Counted from the first letter of the stretch, positions 45,201 to 54,098 are shown. The stretch is DNA of 64,000 bases from Sulfurovum sp. XGS-02 (GCF_023213175.1 NZ_CP093312.1:1674001-1738000), one strand, 5' to 3'. The notes: generated by a model from the sequence alone, not told the origin. Translations and numbers: made by a program.

Positions 45201-45740
45201 TTATTTACAGGTTGAAACCATCGCTGGTCTCAATACACGGTCTTTTATCGTATACCCTTTTTGCATCACTTGAACGATATCACCTGTTTCATGTGCGTCA
45301 CTTTCCACTTGCATAATCGCTTGATGCACTTCTGGATCAAATTCACCCTCACAAGAAACTTCTTTAATATGATTTTTTTCTAAAATCTTTTTCAGTTGCT
45401 CATGCGTAAGGTTGACACCCTCTTTCATCTTTTCCAAGACTTCAGAACTCTCACCACTCTCTTCCATTGATGCCAATGCATTTTCAAAAGAATCCATGAC
45501 TGTTAAAATATCTTTTGCAAAACTTTCATTTGCATACGACACGGCATTCATTTTATCTTTCTCTAAACGTTTTTTAGAGTTTTCAAAGTCAGCATGGGCT
45601 CTGAGGTACTTATCTTTATAGTCAGCAGCTTCTGCAAGCGCAGCTTCAAGGGGATCAACTTCCGCAGTCTCCTCTCCTTCTGTCTGCGCTTCGAGTTCTT
45701 CAGCCTGGGGCTCTTCAAGATTTTCATTCTCTTGACTCAT
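45201..45740 (-). CDS. grpE: Nucleotide exchange factor GrpE
   Basis: 179 aa. N-terminal acidic segment (EEPQAEELEAQTEGEETAEV), long coiled coil with YKDKYLRAHADFENSKKRLE, and the C-terminal beta-wing with EFDPEVHQAIMQVES and GYTIKDRVLRPAMV. Promotes ADP release from DnaK. In many relatives hrcA precedes grpE; it does not here. Confidence 0.97.
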   Translation of the reverse strand: MSQENENLEEPQAEELEAQTEGEETAEVDPLEAALAEAADYKDKYLRAHADFENSKKRLEKDKMNAVSYANESFAKDILTVMDSFENALASMEESGESSEVLEKMKEGVNLTHEQLKKILEKNHIKEVSCEGEFDPEVHQAIMQVESDAHETGDIVQVMQKGYTIKDRVLRPAMVSTCK

Positions 45741-45841
45741 ATACAGACCTCCTTTTGTTTATGAATTTTATAAATATTGCATCTTCATATCTAATGCTTG
45801 CGGCAATTATACAACATTGAGCGTACCTTTGTCAAGTACTA

Positions 45842-45862
45842 GTTGAGTTGATATGACTAAAC
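45842..45862 (-). promoter_or_regulatory. HAIR-like (HspR) site upstream of grpE-dnaK
   Basis: GTTGAGT, 7 nt, ACTAAAC compared with the HAIR consensus CTTGAGT-N7-ACTCAAG: 11 of 14 arm positions match. About 100 bp before grpE. No CIRCE repeat was seen. HspR is a known heat-shock repressor in Campylobacterota. Confidence 0.4.
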
Positions 45863-45982
45863 TTAGTTAAAAGTGCCTAAGTGTCTATTTGCAGGGTATC
45901 AAATTGATGTGTAGCTTACGTGTAAAATAAAATGTTTGGGGAGTTGGATGGGGAATGTATTTGTATGTAATATGTATAGAAT

Positions 45983-46004
45983 GTATCAGCCCAAAGGCTG
46001 ATAC
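45983..46004 (-). terminator. Stem-loop after rpsO
   Basis: GTATCAGCC, loop CAAA, GGCTGATAC: a 9-bp perfect stem 12 bp past the rpsO stop; weak T-tract. Confidence 0.6.
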
Positions 46005-46015
46005 GAGGTGAAGTA

Positions 46016-46285
46016 TTAGTTTCTAATACCAAGATCTGCTTTGATAGCGTTCCATCTAGCAAGATCTGTTTTCTTAAGATATCTCATAAGTCTTCTTCTT
46101 TGACCTACCAGTTTAAGTAGTCCTAATCTTGAAGAGTGATCTTTTTTATTTGTTTTAAGGTGATCAGTTAAGTATTTGATTCTCTCTGTAATAAGAGCTA
46201 CTTGCACTTCTGTTGAACCTGTATCGCCGTTTCCTCTAGCATATTTAGCAATAATTTCTGCTTTTTTCGCCTGATCTAAAGCCAT
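46016..46285 (-). CDS. rpsO: 30S ribosomal protein S15
   Basis: 89 aa from the ATG at 46285, placed 5 nt after GGAGGT; a longer frame upstream has no support. Family features: [46 protein letters not shown] and the C-terminal [10 protein letters not shown]. Binds 16S rRNA helix 22 early in 30S assembly. Not next to pnp here, although pnp is at the other end of the window. Confidence 0.97.
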   Translation of the reverse strand: MALDQAKKAEIIAKYARGNGDTGSTEVQVALITERIKYLTDHLKTNKKDHSSRLGLLKLVGQRRRLMRYLKKTDLARWNAIKADLGIRN

Positions 46286-46383
46286 AATGACCTCCTGATT
46301 GGTATTTAATTTCCAAAATTCTATTTGGGAACGCAATCATAGCATAATAAGCTTAGACGAATATTGTTATCTACCATGCTTGT

Positions 46384-46429
46384 TATAATGTTAGTTTTTA
46401 ATGTAAATTAGAGTAAAATACTCCTAATT
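46384..46429 (+). promoter_or_regulatory. Rrf2 gene promoter and operator-like repeat
   Basis: Extended -10 TGT then TATAAT (46384-46389). Downstream, AATTAGAGTA (46406-46415), AAA, then TACTCCTAATT (46419-46429) form a near-perfect inverted repeat (one extra base in an arm). The site is just after the expected start point, as expected for autoregulation by an Rrf2 protein. Confidence 0.55.
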
Positions 46430-46446
46430 AAGAAAAAGGTTTTATT

Positions 46447-46845
46447 ATGCTATTGACCCGTGCAAGTGAATATGCTCTACTCTCTTTGGATGCTATACGA
46501 AAATCTGACACCCCTATCGGTGCAGAACAGTTGGCCAATGAACTGTGTATCCCTAAAAGTTTTCTTGCAAAGATTTTACAAAGTCTTGCAAAAAAAGGTA
46601 TCCTTGAATCACGTAAAGGTGCACATGGTGGATTTATCTTAGCCAAAGAGGTGAATGAGATCAGTGTGAATGATATTATTTTTGCTGCTGAAGGTAAAGC
46701 GCCTGCTGTTTTTGACTGTACCAGCTACACGAGTACCTGTCCAAACGGGACTATAGGCAGTTGTGCTATTTCACCTTTTCTCATCAATTTCCAAACGAAG
46801 ATAGATGACTTTTTAAATGGTTTGACCCTGGGCGACATACTTTAA
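46447..46845 (+). CDS. Rrf2-family transcriptional regulator with Cys triplet
   Basis: 132 aa. N-terminal winged helix (LTRASEYALLSLDAI, recognition part CIPKSFLAKILQSLAKKGIL, GAHGGFILAK wing). Cysteines C91, C98 and C106 occupy the place of the IscR/NsrR [2Fe-2S] ligands, with wider CX6CX7C spacing. Probably senses Fe-S status, NO or redox. Targets unknown; an operator-like repeat lies in its own leader. Confidence 0.88.
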   Translation: MLLTRASEYALLSLDAIRKSDTPIGAEQLANELCIPKSFLAKILQSLAKKGILESRKGAHGGFILAKEVNEISVNDIIFAAEGKAPAVFDCTSYTSTCPNGTIGSCAISPFLINFQTKIDDFLNGLTLGDIL

Positions 46846-46870
46846 AGCCGCATAAATTACTTCTCTTCAG

Positions 46871-46887
46871 GGTCTATCCTATAGACC
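46871..46887 (+). terminator. Short hairpin after Rrf2 gene
   Basis: GGTCTAT CCT ATAGACC, 7-bp perfect stem, 25 bp past the stop; no T-tract. Confidence 0.4.
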
Positions 46888-46901
46888 TACAAGTACTTCA
46901 T

Positions 46902-46910
46902 TGTTATAAT
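46902..46910 (+). promoter_or_regulatory. Extended -10 promoter of DHH gene
   Basis: TGT followed by TATAAT, 34 bp before the ATG of the DHH phosphoesterase. Confidence 0.6.
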
Positions 46911-46944
46911 ACACTTATATTTAACCCTAAAAAGGCATATTTTA

Positions 46945-47988
46945 ATGAAACAACATGTTTACCACCTCTCACATATTGATCTCGATGGCTACGGATGTCA
47001 ATATCTCTCAGAACAATGTTTCGACACTATCGACTGCTATAATGCAAACTACGGTCCGGAAGTCACAGCAAGACTTGCTGAGATCGTCAAAAAGATCGAA
47101 CAGGACAAATTTTTACATGGAGATGAGATCGAAGCACTTATTCTTATCACTGACCTCAACCTTACGACCAAAGAGGGTAACTGGATAGAAAACGAAGCTC
47201 TTCGTATCGGTGCAAAGCTTCAACTGCTTGATCACCATGCTACAGGCGCAAGTGCTGCGGAACGTTTTGCCTGGTATAAACTTGACACGACACGTTGTGC
47301 TACGCTGATCACTTACGACTGGCTGCAACAACATTATGACTTTGACAAGCGCAGTGACCTGGCTACCATCGTAAAAGCGATCAATGCCATAGATATTTGG
47401 CTCAATGAGGATACACTGTTCGAATATGGAAAAGTGATGCTGGGTATGATCTCCGGAGCAAGAGAGGTCAACCGTATTTTATTTCCGGCAGAGGACAGAG
47501 CCTTTAAACTCTCTCTTATAGAAGCAGCAAAACAGAGAGTCGATAGTAAAGATGCACCGATAGAATTGGATGATGATCTACACCAGATCAAAAAAACTTT
47601 TTTTAGACAGGGGGAGAACAACACCAAAGACAACCTGGTTGCCTCTTATGTCACAGACCTGCTCACAAAAGACAAGCAACGCCTTACCATCCACTATAAA
47701 GACTACAAGGGTATACTTGGCTACAATGTAGGCAATACTTCCATCATAGGAAATGCCTGTATGGTAGAAAATGATGACTATGACTTCTATATGGATGTGA
47801 ACTTCAGAGGGCACTTTTCACTGAGAAGCAACAACAAAATGGATGTCTCTGCGATGGCTGCCCATATAGGAAATGGTGGCGGACATCCCAATGCAAGTGG
47901 CGGGAAGATAGAGGGGTATAAAGACTCTTTTGTCTATGCTGATGTACGTCAATTTGTACAGGAGTACATCGACAAGAAGTGCGAATAG
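46945..47988 (+). CDS. DHH/DHHA1-family phosphoesterase (NrnB-like)
   Basis: 347 aa. DHH-domain metal motifs HIDLDGYGCQ (D12/D14), ITDLNL and LLDHHATG, and DHHA1 motif GNGGGHPNASGGKIEG near the C-terminus. Resembles NrnA/NrnB-type oligoribonucleases and oligonucleotide phosphatases that finish RNA or cyclic-dinucleotide breakdown. Exact substrate (nanoRNA, pGpG, pAp) unknown. Since the window has a predicted c-di-GMP-controlled system, pGpG turnover is an attractive possibility, but only inference. Confidence 0.85.
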   Translation: MKQHVYHLSHIDLDGYGCQYLSEQCFDTIDCYNANYGPEVTARLAEIVKKIEQDKFLHGDEIEALILITDLNLTTKEGNWIENEALRIGAKLQLLDHHATGASAAERFAWYKLDTTRCATLITYDWLQQHYDFDKRSDLATIVKAINAIDIWLNEDTLFEYGKVMLGMISGAREVNRILFPAEDRAFKLSLIEAAKQRVDSKDAPIELDDDLHQIKKTFFRQGENNTKDNLVASYVTDLLTKDKQRLTIHYKDYKGILGYNVGNTSIIGNACMVENDDYDFYMDVNFRGHFSLRSNNKMDVSAMAAHIGNGGGHPNASGGKIEGYKDSFVYADVRQFVQEYIDKKCE

Positions 47989-48006
47989 ACTCGCTATCCG
48001 ATGCTG

Positions 48007-48576
48007 CTAGATCTTTACTCTCGCCTCTAAAGCACGTGAGAGTGACATCACATCTATGTTCTCCAGATCAACCCCTGTCGGTACACCCTGGGCGATCTTG
48101 GTAAAGTTTATCTCAAGACCTTTTAACTTATCTTCTATGTAAAGGATCATCGTATCTGTAGCAATGCTCGGAGGAAATGCAAAAATGATCTCATCCACCC
48201 CTCCTACAGCATAAAACAGGTGTGCTTCATCCAGATCACGTACCTCAGTAACCACATAATAGACACCATCAAACTGTCCACTCTCTTCTATGGTCAAGAT
48301 GTCTTTAGCACTTTGCACAATGCAAAGTTTTGTAGTATCTCTGTAGGGATCAGAACAAATAGCACAAAGCTCATCTTCACTCATATTGTGACATTTACTG
48401 CATTTTTGAATGGCATTAACACCTGTTTCCAAGGCATGTGCCAGCTTCATCGCTCCAAATCCGTCTTCCATCACCGCATGATAGGCTAAACGGATCGCTG
48501 TTTTTTTACCGATGGAAGGTAAAGAACCAAAGGCCTCCACCAGGTTTTCAAAGGCTTCTATCTTGTAGTGTTTCAT
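48007..48576 (-). CDS. recR: Recombination mediator RecR
   Basis: 189 aa. Helix-hairpin-helix (LPSIGKKTAIRLAYH), a zinc finger with four cysteines (CSKCHNMSEDELCAIC), Toprim domain (LCIVQSAKDILTIEES) and C-terminal Walker-B-like segment ending SLSRALEARVKI. Helps load RecA in RecF/RecO-type gap repair. Shares one base between its start and the stop of the Dabb-family gene. Confidence 0.96.
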   Translation of the reverse strand: MKHYKIEAFENLVEAFGSLPSIGKKTAIRLAYHAVMEDGFGAMKLAHALETGVNAIQKCSKCHNMSEDELCAICSDPYRDTTKLCIVQSAKDILTIEESGQFDGVYYVVTEVRDLDEAHLFYAVGGVDEIIFAFPPSIATDTMILYIEDKLKGLEINFTKIAQGVPTGVDLENIDVMSLSRALEARVKI

Positions 48577-48869
48577 TAAGCGCGTACGTAATCCACAACT
48601 TTAGAGTATTCTACAACGGTCTTTATGAAATCAACCACTTTGAGATGTTCAGGGTGTATCGCATAAGCATCCAATCCCTCTTTGCTTTCAAATACTGTAA
48701 TGATACTTAGATCCATCGCGCGTTCTTCCGTCGAAAAATTCACACCGACATCTATACTCCGAAGTGTCGGTACTGCACCCATGAGATTTTCCAACATCTG
48801 TTTTGCCTGTATGATATTGGCTTTTTTATTTTCTTCTTTAAATTTAAATGTGACGATATGTACAACCAT
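48576..48869 (-). CDS. Dabb (stress-responsive alpha/beta barrel) protein
   Basis: 97-residue dimeric ferredoxin-like domain. Starts MVVHIVTFKFKEE (family His), with RSIDVGVNFSTEERAMDLSI, ESKEGLDAYAIHPEHLKVV and the ending VVEYSKVVDYV, all typical of Dabb proteins. Function of bacterial members is mostly unknown. Probably transcribed with recR. Confidence 0.88.
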   Translation of the reverse strand: MVVHIVTFKFKEENKKANIIQAKQMLENLMGAVPTLRSIDVGVNFSTEERAMDLSIITVFESKEGLDAYAIHPEHLKVVDFIKTVVEYSKVVDYVRA

Positions 48870-48958
48870 AATAAACTACCTATATATATATTTTTGTGAT
48901 TATAACCAAATTATGGTAGAATTCGCCCAAATCATTCCCTAGCTATGGAGATATATCA

Positions 48959-50095
48959 ATGACAGATTTAGATTATTATGAAGTACTTGAAGTAAGTAAA
49001 GACTGTTCAGGTGCTGAGCTTAAGAAATCATACAGAAAACTTGCGATGAAGTACCATCCAGACAGAAACCCTGATGACAAAGAAGCTGAAGATAAGTTCA
49101 AAATAGTCAATGAAGCCTACCAAGTACTCAGCGATGAAGAAAAAAGAGCGATCTATGACCGTTACGGTAAAGCGGGTCTTGAAGGCCAAGGCGGCATGGG
49201 CGGCGGATTTGGCGGCGCGAACATGGATGATATCATGGATATCTTTAACTCTATGTTCGGAGGTGCTGGCGGTGGATTCGGCGGTTTTGGACGAGCGCAA
49301 AGAGACCCGGGTCAAAAATATGCACTTGACTTTGAGATAGAAGTGCCTTTAAAATTTCATGAAGCAGTCTTTGGCTGCGAAAAGAAGATAGAGATCCGTT
49401 ACAAAACACCTTGTGGCGAATGTGAAGGTACGGGTGCAAAAGATGCAAAACTAGAAACATGTGACTACTGTCAAGGACAAGGTCAGGTCTTGATGAGACA
49501 AGGACCTATGCAGTTTGCCCAAACATGTCCAAAATGCCATGGTCAGGGACAAAGCATTAAAGAAGAGTGTAAAAGCTGTCATGGTAAAGGGTATCATGAA
49601 AAAGAAGACACAGTCACTGTAAATATTCCTGCCGGTGTAGATTCTGGTAACCGCCTAAGAGCACAAGGCTATGGGAATGAAGCCAAAAATGGACAACGCG
49701 GTGACCTCTACCTTACATTCCATGTAGAAGAAGATGAAAACTTCATCCGTAACGGAAACGATATCTATATAGAGGTGCCTGTGTTCTTCACACAAGCCAT
49801 ACTCGGTGAAACGATCTCTATCCCTGCACTTGATGGTGAATTGGAACTGGAACTTAAACAAAGCACCAAAGATAAGGAGCAGTTCGTCTTCGATGGTGAG
49901 GGTGTGGCTGATGTGCATAGCGGAAGAAGAGGACGACTTATCGCACAAGTACGTATGGTGCTGCCTAAGAAGATCAATGATGAACAAAAAGAGCTCCTCG
50001 AAAAACTTCAGGAGACGTATGGCGTGGAAAGCAGACCACACAAAAGTACTTTCGAATCAGCATTTGACAGAGTGAAAAGCTGGTTTGGAAACTAA
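48959..50095 (+). CDS. dnaJ: Chaperone Hsp40
   Basis: 378 aa co-chaperone that delivers substrates and stimulates DnaK ATPase. J-domain with the HPDRN loop (residues ~34-38), a Gly/Phe-rich linker ([11 protein letters not shown] and [11 protein letters not shown]), four CXXCXGXG zinc repeats ([32 protein letters not shown]) and C-terminal substrate domains. Placed apart from grpE-dnaK. Convergent with the lipoprotein gene, 3 bp apart. Confidence 0.97.
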   Translation: MTDLDYYEVLEVSKDCSGAELKKSYRKLAMKYHPDRNPDDKEAEDKFKIVNEAYQVLSDEEKRAIYDRYGKAGLEGQGGMGGGFGGANMDDIMDIFNSMFGGAGGGFGGFGRAQRDPGQKYALDFEIEVPLKFHEAVFGCEKKIEIRYKTPCGECEGTGAKDAKLETCDYCQGQGQVLMRQGPMQFAQTCPKCHGQGQSIKEECKSCHGKGYHEKEDTVTVNIPAGVDSGNRLRAQGYGNEAKNGQRGDLYLTFHVEEDENFIRNGNDIYIEVPVFFTQAILGETISIPALDGELELELKQSTKDKEQFVFDGEGVADVHSGRRGRLIAQVRMVLPKKINDEQKELLEKLQETYGVESRPHKSTFESAFDRVKSWFGN

Positions 50096-50098
50096 CGT

Positions 50099-50788
50099 TT
50101 AGCTTTTTTTATCTTCCAATAAAAGAACCGGGTCTTCTCCCTGTTCTTTGAGCAGTTTCACCAACTCTTTTTTGACATTTTTATCTGTCTTTTCATCCAC
50201 TACGATCTCTAACATTTTTGTGATCTTTTCATGATGCTGCTGACTTGCCTGCATAAACTCCTCATGTCTTAAAGACTCTTTTTGCATCTTTTCTTCATGA
50301 GCTTTATTCTTTTTATGTATCCATAGCAGAAGTAGCAAAATAAGCAATACAACCAATGTACTTACGATGAGTATGATCTGGGACAGTCTGTTTTGTTCGT
50401 CCTGGTTGGATAAAAGCCGTTTCTCCTGAAGCAAAGCTAGTTCTTTCTCCTGAGCAAGTTTCATCCCCTGCAGTTCTTTTTCATACGCCAGTTTACTTTC
50501 CTCTAATTTGGATCTCTCCTGCGCTTGCAGTTTTGTCTGCTCCAGTTCCAATATTTTAATTTTCTGAAGTTTTTCTGCTTCGATTTTTGCTAAAGTGATC
50601 TGATTGGCCCCGACCAGCTTTTGAAATTCCAAGGTTTCATTCACTTCTTTAACTCTCTTCTGATCAGAGAGATCCGCCTCCTGTTTTTTCGTTGGGTCTT
50701 CCATCAAACGGGCTTTCGAAACATCACTCTGTTCACATCCATAAAACATTACCAATACCACTGCTAGAAAAAAATATCTTATTTTCAA
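50099..50788 (-). CDS. Coiled-coil lipoprotein/membrane protein
   Basis: Start taken as TTG at 50788, 6 nt after GAGAGG; this gives KIRYFFLAVVLVMFYGC, a lipoprotein-like signal with Cys17 (an in-frame ATG at 50851 gives a longer product without a signal at its front). A long charged coiled coil (residues ~30-125, rich in Lys, Glu, Gln) leads to one membrane helix (IILIVSTLVVLLILLLLLWI) and a second coiled coil. About 229 aa. Family not recognised; may be an envelope scaffold. Confidence 0.6.
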   Translation of the reverse strand: MKIRYFFLAVVLVMFYGCEQSDVSKARLMEDPTKKQEADLSDQKRVKEVNETLEFQKLVGANQITLAKIEAEKLQKIKILELEQTKLQAQERSKLEESKLAYEKELQGMKLAQEKELALLQEKRLLSNQDEQNRLSQIILIVSTLVVLLILLLLLWIHKKNKAHEEKMQKESLRHEEFMQASQQHHEKITKMLEIVVDEKTDKNVKKELVKLLKEQGEDPVLLLEDKKS

Positions 50789-50928
50789 ATTCTGCCTCTC
50801 TTCTCTTTTCACTATTTTAGCCAATTTTTCGTTAGTAGCTAAAAAAAGCACTATTTCTCTTTAAGTTTAATAGCGTTACAATGAACAAAGGATAATTTTT
50901 TTCCTTAATAACTTTGAAAGGATCAAGT

Positions 50929-51444
50929 ATGGCAAAAAGAGGTAATTCGATTATCAAAGGTTTAGAGATCAATGAGATCATTACAATGCTCAATAAAGCA
51001 TATGCGGACGAGTGGTTGGCCTATTATCAATATTTCATTGAAGCAAAAGTCATCAAGGGTATTATGAAGGATGCAGCGATAGCGGAACTGACCCAGCATG
51101 CCGCAGATGAACTCAGACATGCGAATATGGTAGCAGATAGGATTATTCAACTGGGTGGAACGCCTCTCCTTCATCCGCAAGAGTGGTTCACCCATGCGAA
51201 CTGTGGATATGCAGAACCAAAAGATTTTGATGTCGTGAGCATACTTGAAGATTCGATCAAAGGGGAACAGTGTGCTATCTCAGTCTATCAAGAGCTCGCA
51301 GATATGACACAGCATAAAGATATCGTCACTTATGATATCGTCTCCGAAATACTTGCAGATGAAGTAGAACACGAAGAGGATCTTCAAGCACTACATGATG
51401 ATATCACTGAATTTATAAGCGACCTCAAAAAAAGTATGCACTGA
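50929..51444 (+). CDS. Ferritin-like protein (bacterioferritin/DPSL type)
   Basis: 171 aa from the ATG at 50929; AAAGGA lies 7 nt before it. Four-helix di-iron fold with ADEWLAYYQYF (Glu), the ELRHANM Glu-His pair, EDSIKGEQCAISVYQ (Glu) and ADEVEHEEDL (Glu-His). Two cysteines (in HANCGY and GEQCAI) near the iron site recall the thioferritin/DPSL class that removes peroxide while storing iron. No regulator site found in its short upstream region. Confidence 0.85.
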   Translation: MAKRGNSIIKGLEINEIITMLNKAYADEWLAYYQYFIEAKVIKGIMKDAAIAELTQHAADELRHANMVADRIIQLGGTPLLHPQEWFTHANCGYAEPKDFDVVSILEDSIKGEQCAISVYQELADMTQHKDIVTYDIVSEILADEVEHEEDLQALHDDITEFISDLKKSMH

Positions 51445-51531
51445 TATATGATGATCGAAGCGTAGGGTGTAAGATGGAGCGTATCTCATAGTGTAAAGTC
51501 ATCATGTCAAAAAGAATCATGGAGTAGAGAG

Positions 51532-52368
51532 ATGCAAGCATTGACTGTGGCAGAGATGTTACCTGCATTTTTGTTAACCCTGTTTGCAGGTCTTTTTACT
51601 GCCCTTGGTGCTCTCCTTTCTTTTTGCGGCGGTGCAAAAAACACGAAGTTTTTATCCATAGGTCTAGGCTTTTCTGCAGGGGTCATGATCTATGTCTCAT
51701 TTGTAGAGATCCTTGTCAAATCCCAAGATGCATTTACGTTAAAATATGGAGAGATATTAGGTGAAAGTTTAGGCCTTGTTGCTTTTTTTGTAGGTATTGC
51801 TCTCTCATTTGTCATTGATCAGTTAATTCCAGATAATATCAATCCCCACCATACACTTGATGTTGAAAACAGTATCGATACTGACGATACACAAACGATC
51901 CAAAACCATAGGGCCCCGCTGGCACGTATGGGGTTCTTTACAGCTATTGCTATTGCCTTGCATAACTTTCCGGAGGGATTTGCTACCTTTGTCTCAGCCT
52001 TGAATAATATGACCACCGGGATATCCATTGCACTGGCCATAGCGCTCCACAACATCCCGGAAGGATTGGCCATCGCTCTTCCTGTATATCATGCAACAGG
52101 AGATCGTAAAAAGGCATTTCTCTATGCCATGGGCTCTGGATTGGCAGAGCCCGTTGGGGCGATCATAGGGTTCCTCATCTTGGTCCCTATCTTGGGAGAT
52201 TTGGCATTAGGAATCACATTTGGTGTGGTTGCGGGTATCATGGTCTATATCTCATTCGATGAACTCTTACCCTCTGCCAGGGTCTATGGTAATGACCATA
52301 CCACCATCTTTGGTCTTGTGCTCGGTATGATGGTGATGTCTGTAAGCTTGATACTTTTTAAACTATGA
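51532..52368 (+). CDS. zupT: ZupT-type zinc/iron transporter (ZIP family)
   Basis: 278-residue metal uptake permease with eight membrane helices. The metal-binding helices IV and V carry ALHNFPEGFATFVSAL and ALHNIPEGLAIALP; helix IV lies near residue 145 and helix V near 175. The loop before them is acidic with several His (NPHHTLDVEN), a usual metal-sensing segment. ZupT takes up Zn, Fe, Mn and Co. Next to the ferritin-like gene, which suggests a metal homeostasis pair. Confidence 0.93.
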   Translation: MQALTVAEMLPAFLLTLFAGLFTALGALLSFCGGAKNTKFLSIGLGFSAGVMIYVSFVEILVKSQDAFTLKYGEILGESLGLVAFFVGIALSFVIDQLIPDNINPHHTLDVENSIDTDDTQTIQNHRAPLARMGFFTAIAIALHNFPEGFATFVSALNNMTTGISIALAIALHNIPEGLAIALPVYHATGDRKKAFLYAMGSGLAEPVGAIIGFLILVPILGDLALGITFGVVAGIMVYISFDELLPSARVYGNDHTTIFGLVLGMMVMSVSLILFKL

Positions 52369-53163
52369 GTTTACTTTCTGATGTAATATAACCTTATGAC
52401 TCGATGGTACCAGACTTGAGTCCTCTGTACGATGGTCATAGGCGATGACATAGACTTCATCTCCATCTTGTAGATAATTCTTCTCACCAAACTCTGCGTA
52501 GGCTGTTGCACCTATAGAGATTAGGGCTTGTTGAGGGTACTCTGTTGCTTGAAGATGTGCAGCGATATCTTCAAGGGGACCAAAATCTTCTTGGGTATTC
52601 ATTTTGTCTATCAGCCATGTTTTGAGCTTGGTATAGAAGTAAGAGTACCCTAGCAGCGGTGCATCCACACCATAGGGATGTAATACACCCTCACGTTTCA
52701 CAAAAGAGCATAGATGGTAATGATCCATCACCCCACCCTCTTCAAATATATCAATCGGTATCCATTTGTCACCGATGCCTTTGGAATTCGGACCCCAAGA
52801 CTTTTTCTCAGAAATCTTTTTTGCCCCTTCTTTACGAATGGTGCAGTCATTAAATGTAGTAAACTTTTGGGCGATGAGATCAATGACTTTTTTCTCATCA
52901 TCGTACACAATATCAAACAATACAGCTATTTCCGGTTCAACTTGTGCATTGGCTTCATAATCCGGAAGCGTGAGTCTGTCTGTACCTATAGAGTAGACTC
53001 CCAAAAAAGAGTCTGATCCGGGAAGATAAAAAGGAAATATACCTTTAGGTGCATCTGGTTCAGCAGTCACAACATTCTCAAAGTCTTTGAGTTCACCTGC
53101 TTGTTCTAAATGGTGTGCAAAATTTCCTGCTACACCTAAACATATTGTATTTTGTAATTGCAT
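52363..53163 (-). CDS. DUF5718-like protein (FAH-fold type)
   Basis: 266 aa soluble protein. TICLGVAGNFAHHLEQAGE at the start and the acidic EVEPEIAVLFDIVYDDEKK-like centre (QVEPEIAVLFDIVY) recall the metal site region of fumarylacetoacetase-fold proteins; KKSWGPNSKGIGDKWIPID is also FAH-like. I associate the whole with DUF5718, common in Campylobacterota, but function is unknown. Overlaps the convergent zupT by 6 bp. Confidence 0.65.
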   Translation of the reverse strand: MQLQNTICLGVAGNFAHHLEQAGELKDFENVVTAEPDAPKGIFPFYLPGSDSFLGVYSIGTDRLTLPDYEANAQVEPEIAVLFDIVYDDEKKVIDLIAQKFTTFNDCTIRKEGAKKISEKKSWGPNSKGIGDKWIPIDIFEEGGVMDHYHLCSFVKREGVLHPYGVDAPLLGYSYFYTKLKTWLIDKMNTQEDFGPLEDIAAHLQATEYPQQALISIGATAYAEFGEKNYLQDGDEVYVIAYDHRTEDSSLVPSSHKVILHQKVNS

Positions 53164-53252
53164 AAAGATCCTTGGAGAAAATAATAATGTAGTATATCTC
53201 AGGGATGGTTATAAGGTGTTTTAAAAAGTGTAAGATGAAATGAAAGTGAAAA

Positions 53253-53280
53253 GTATCTACTACCCAGTGGCAGTAGATAC
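53253..53280 (-). terminator. Rho-independent terminator of HU gene
   Basis: GTATCTACT (53253-53261) and AGTAGATAC (53272-53280), 9-bp perfect stem, followed on the minus strand by TTTTC. Confidence 0.7.
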
Positions 53281-53290
53281 GAAGGTGAAC

Positions 53291-53572
53291 TTAGTTACCT
53301 GCTACAGCATCTTTAAGTGTTTTACCCATTTTGAATTTAGGTGCTGTGTGTGCCGGCTTTGTATATGTTTTATCTGTTCCTGGAACTTTACCGCTTTTTT
53401 CTGCTACATCTACTGTAGAGAATGTTCCGAAACCTACCAATGATACAGTCTCTTTTTTTACTAATGCTTCAGTCACTGAAGTGATAAATGCTTTTACCGC
53501 TCTCTCTGCTGCTGCTTTACTTTCAAACTCACCGTTTTTCTGTACCAATTCTACGAAATCTGCTTTTGTCAT
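53291..53572 (-). CDS. hup: DNA-binding protein HU
   Basis: 93-residue nucleoid protein. N-terminal helices (MTKADFVELVQKNGEFESK), the VSLVGFGTFSTVDVAEKSG hinge strand, and the DNA-clasping arm with KTYTKPAHTAPKFKMGKTLKD. Standard arm residues Arg-Asn-Pro are replaced by KPAHTAP, as in some Campylobacterota HU proteins. Bends and compacts DNA. Confidence 0.93.
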   Translation of the reverse strand: MTKADFVELVQKNGEFESKAAAERAVKAFITSVTEALVKKETVSLVGFGTFSTVDVAEKSGKVPGTDKTYTKPAHTAPKFKMGKTLKDAVAGN

Positions 53573-53600
53573 TCTACTTCCTTGTTTTTAAGATGGAATC

Positions 53601-53609
53601 ATTATATCA
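53601..53609 (-). promoter_or_regulatory. Extended -10 promoter of HU gene
   Basis: Minus strand TGA then TATAAT (53609-53601), 29 bp before the HU ATG. Confidence 0.65.
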
Positions 53610-54013
53610 CAACTAATTCTTAAAAAAAGATAAAAATATAATAAAAAGCCCTATTTTACGGCATTTCATACACTTTTGTTAAAAAAAAGACTAAATATAA
53701 TATTAAATTATTTATATAGATAATAATGAATATATGAACAAATTATATTAGATGAGGAGAAGAAAGTCTATTTGATATAAAAATAGCCTTTAAATGACGT
53801 TGTAAGCGCTATTATACTTATCTGAAATCAATCCTTAAGAAGTCAGCTATTTAAATTTTGATAGTCAAATCACTTATCTAAGTAAACACCAAACACTTCA
53901 AAAACAGATCCAATATTTAAATGACAGGGAAATAAACAATAGTAGTAATAGAATTTTATATGGATATTAATAAAGTAAAGATATATGTAACTATTTAAAA
54001 GGTTTGAGAAAGA
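53610..54013. other. AT-rich gene-free stretch
   Basis: About 400 bp between HU and tRNA-Leu with no frame that has a ribosome site and start, no RNA gene I recognise, and only chance-level palindromes (one AGCGCT at 53805-53810). A minus-strand TATAAT at 53816-53811 is the only promoter-like word. Confidence 0.5.
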
Positions 54014-54098
54014 TGGTGCGTCAGAGAGGATTTGAACCTCCACACCCGTAGGGCACTACCCCCTCAAGGTAGCGTGTCTACCGTTCCACCACTGACGC
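54014..54098 (-). tRNA. tRNA-Leu (anticodon GAG)
   Basis: 85-nt class II tRNA with encoded CCA. Acceptor GCGTCAG pairs with CTGACGC; discriminator A. D-arm has the usual Leu TGGTGGAAC-GGTAGACACG pattern. Anticodon stem CTACC/GGTAG with loop TTGAGGG gives GAG. A long variable arm and a T-arm with GGTTCAAATCC follow. Lies downstream of atpE on the same strand, beyond its terminator. Confidence 0.95.

Noticed and set aside
45741-46015. CIRCE element upstream of grpE
   Set aside because: No TTAGCACTC-N9-GAGTGCTAA-like repeat was found; only the HAIR-like site.
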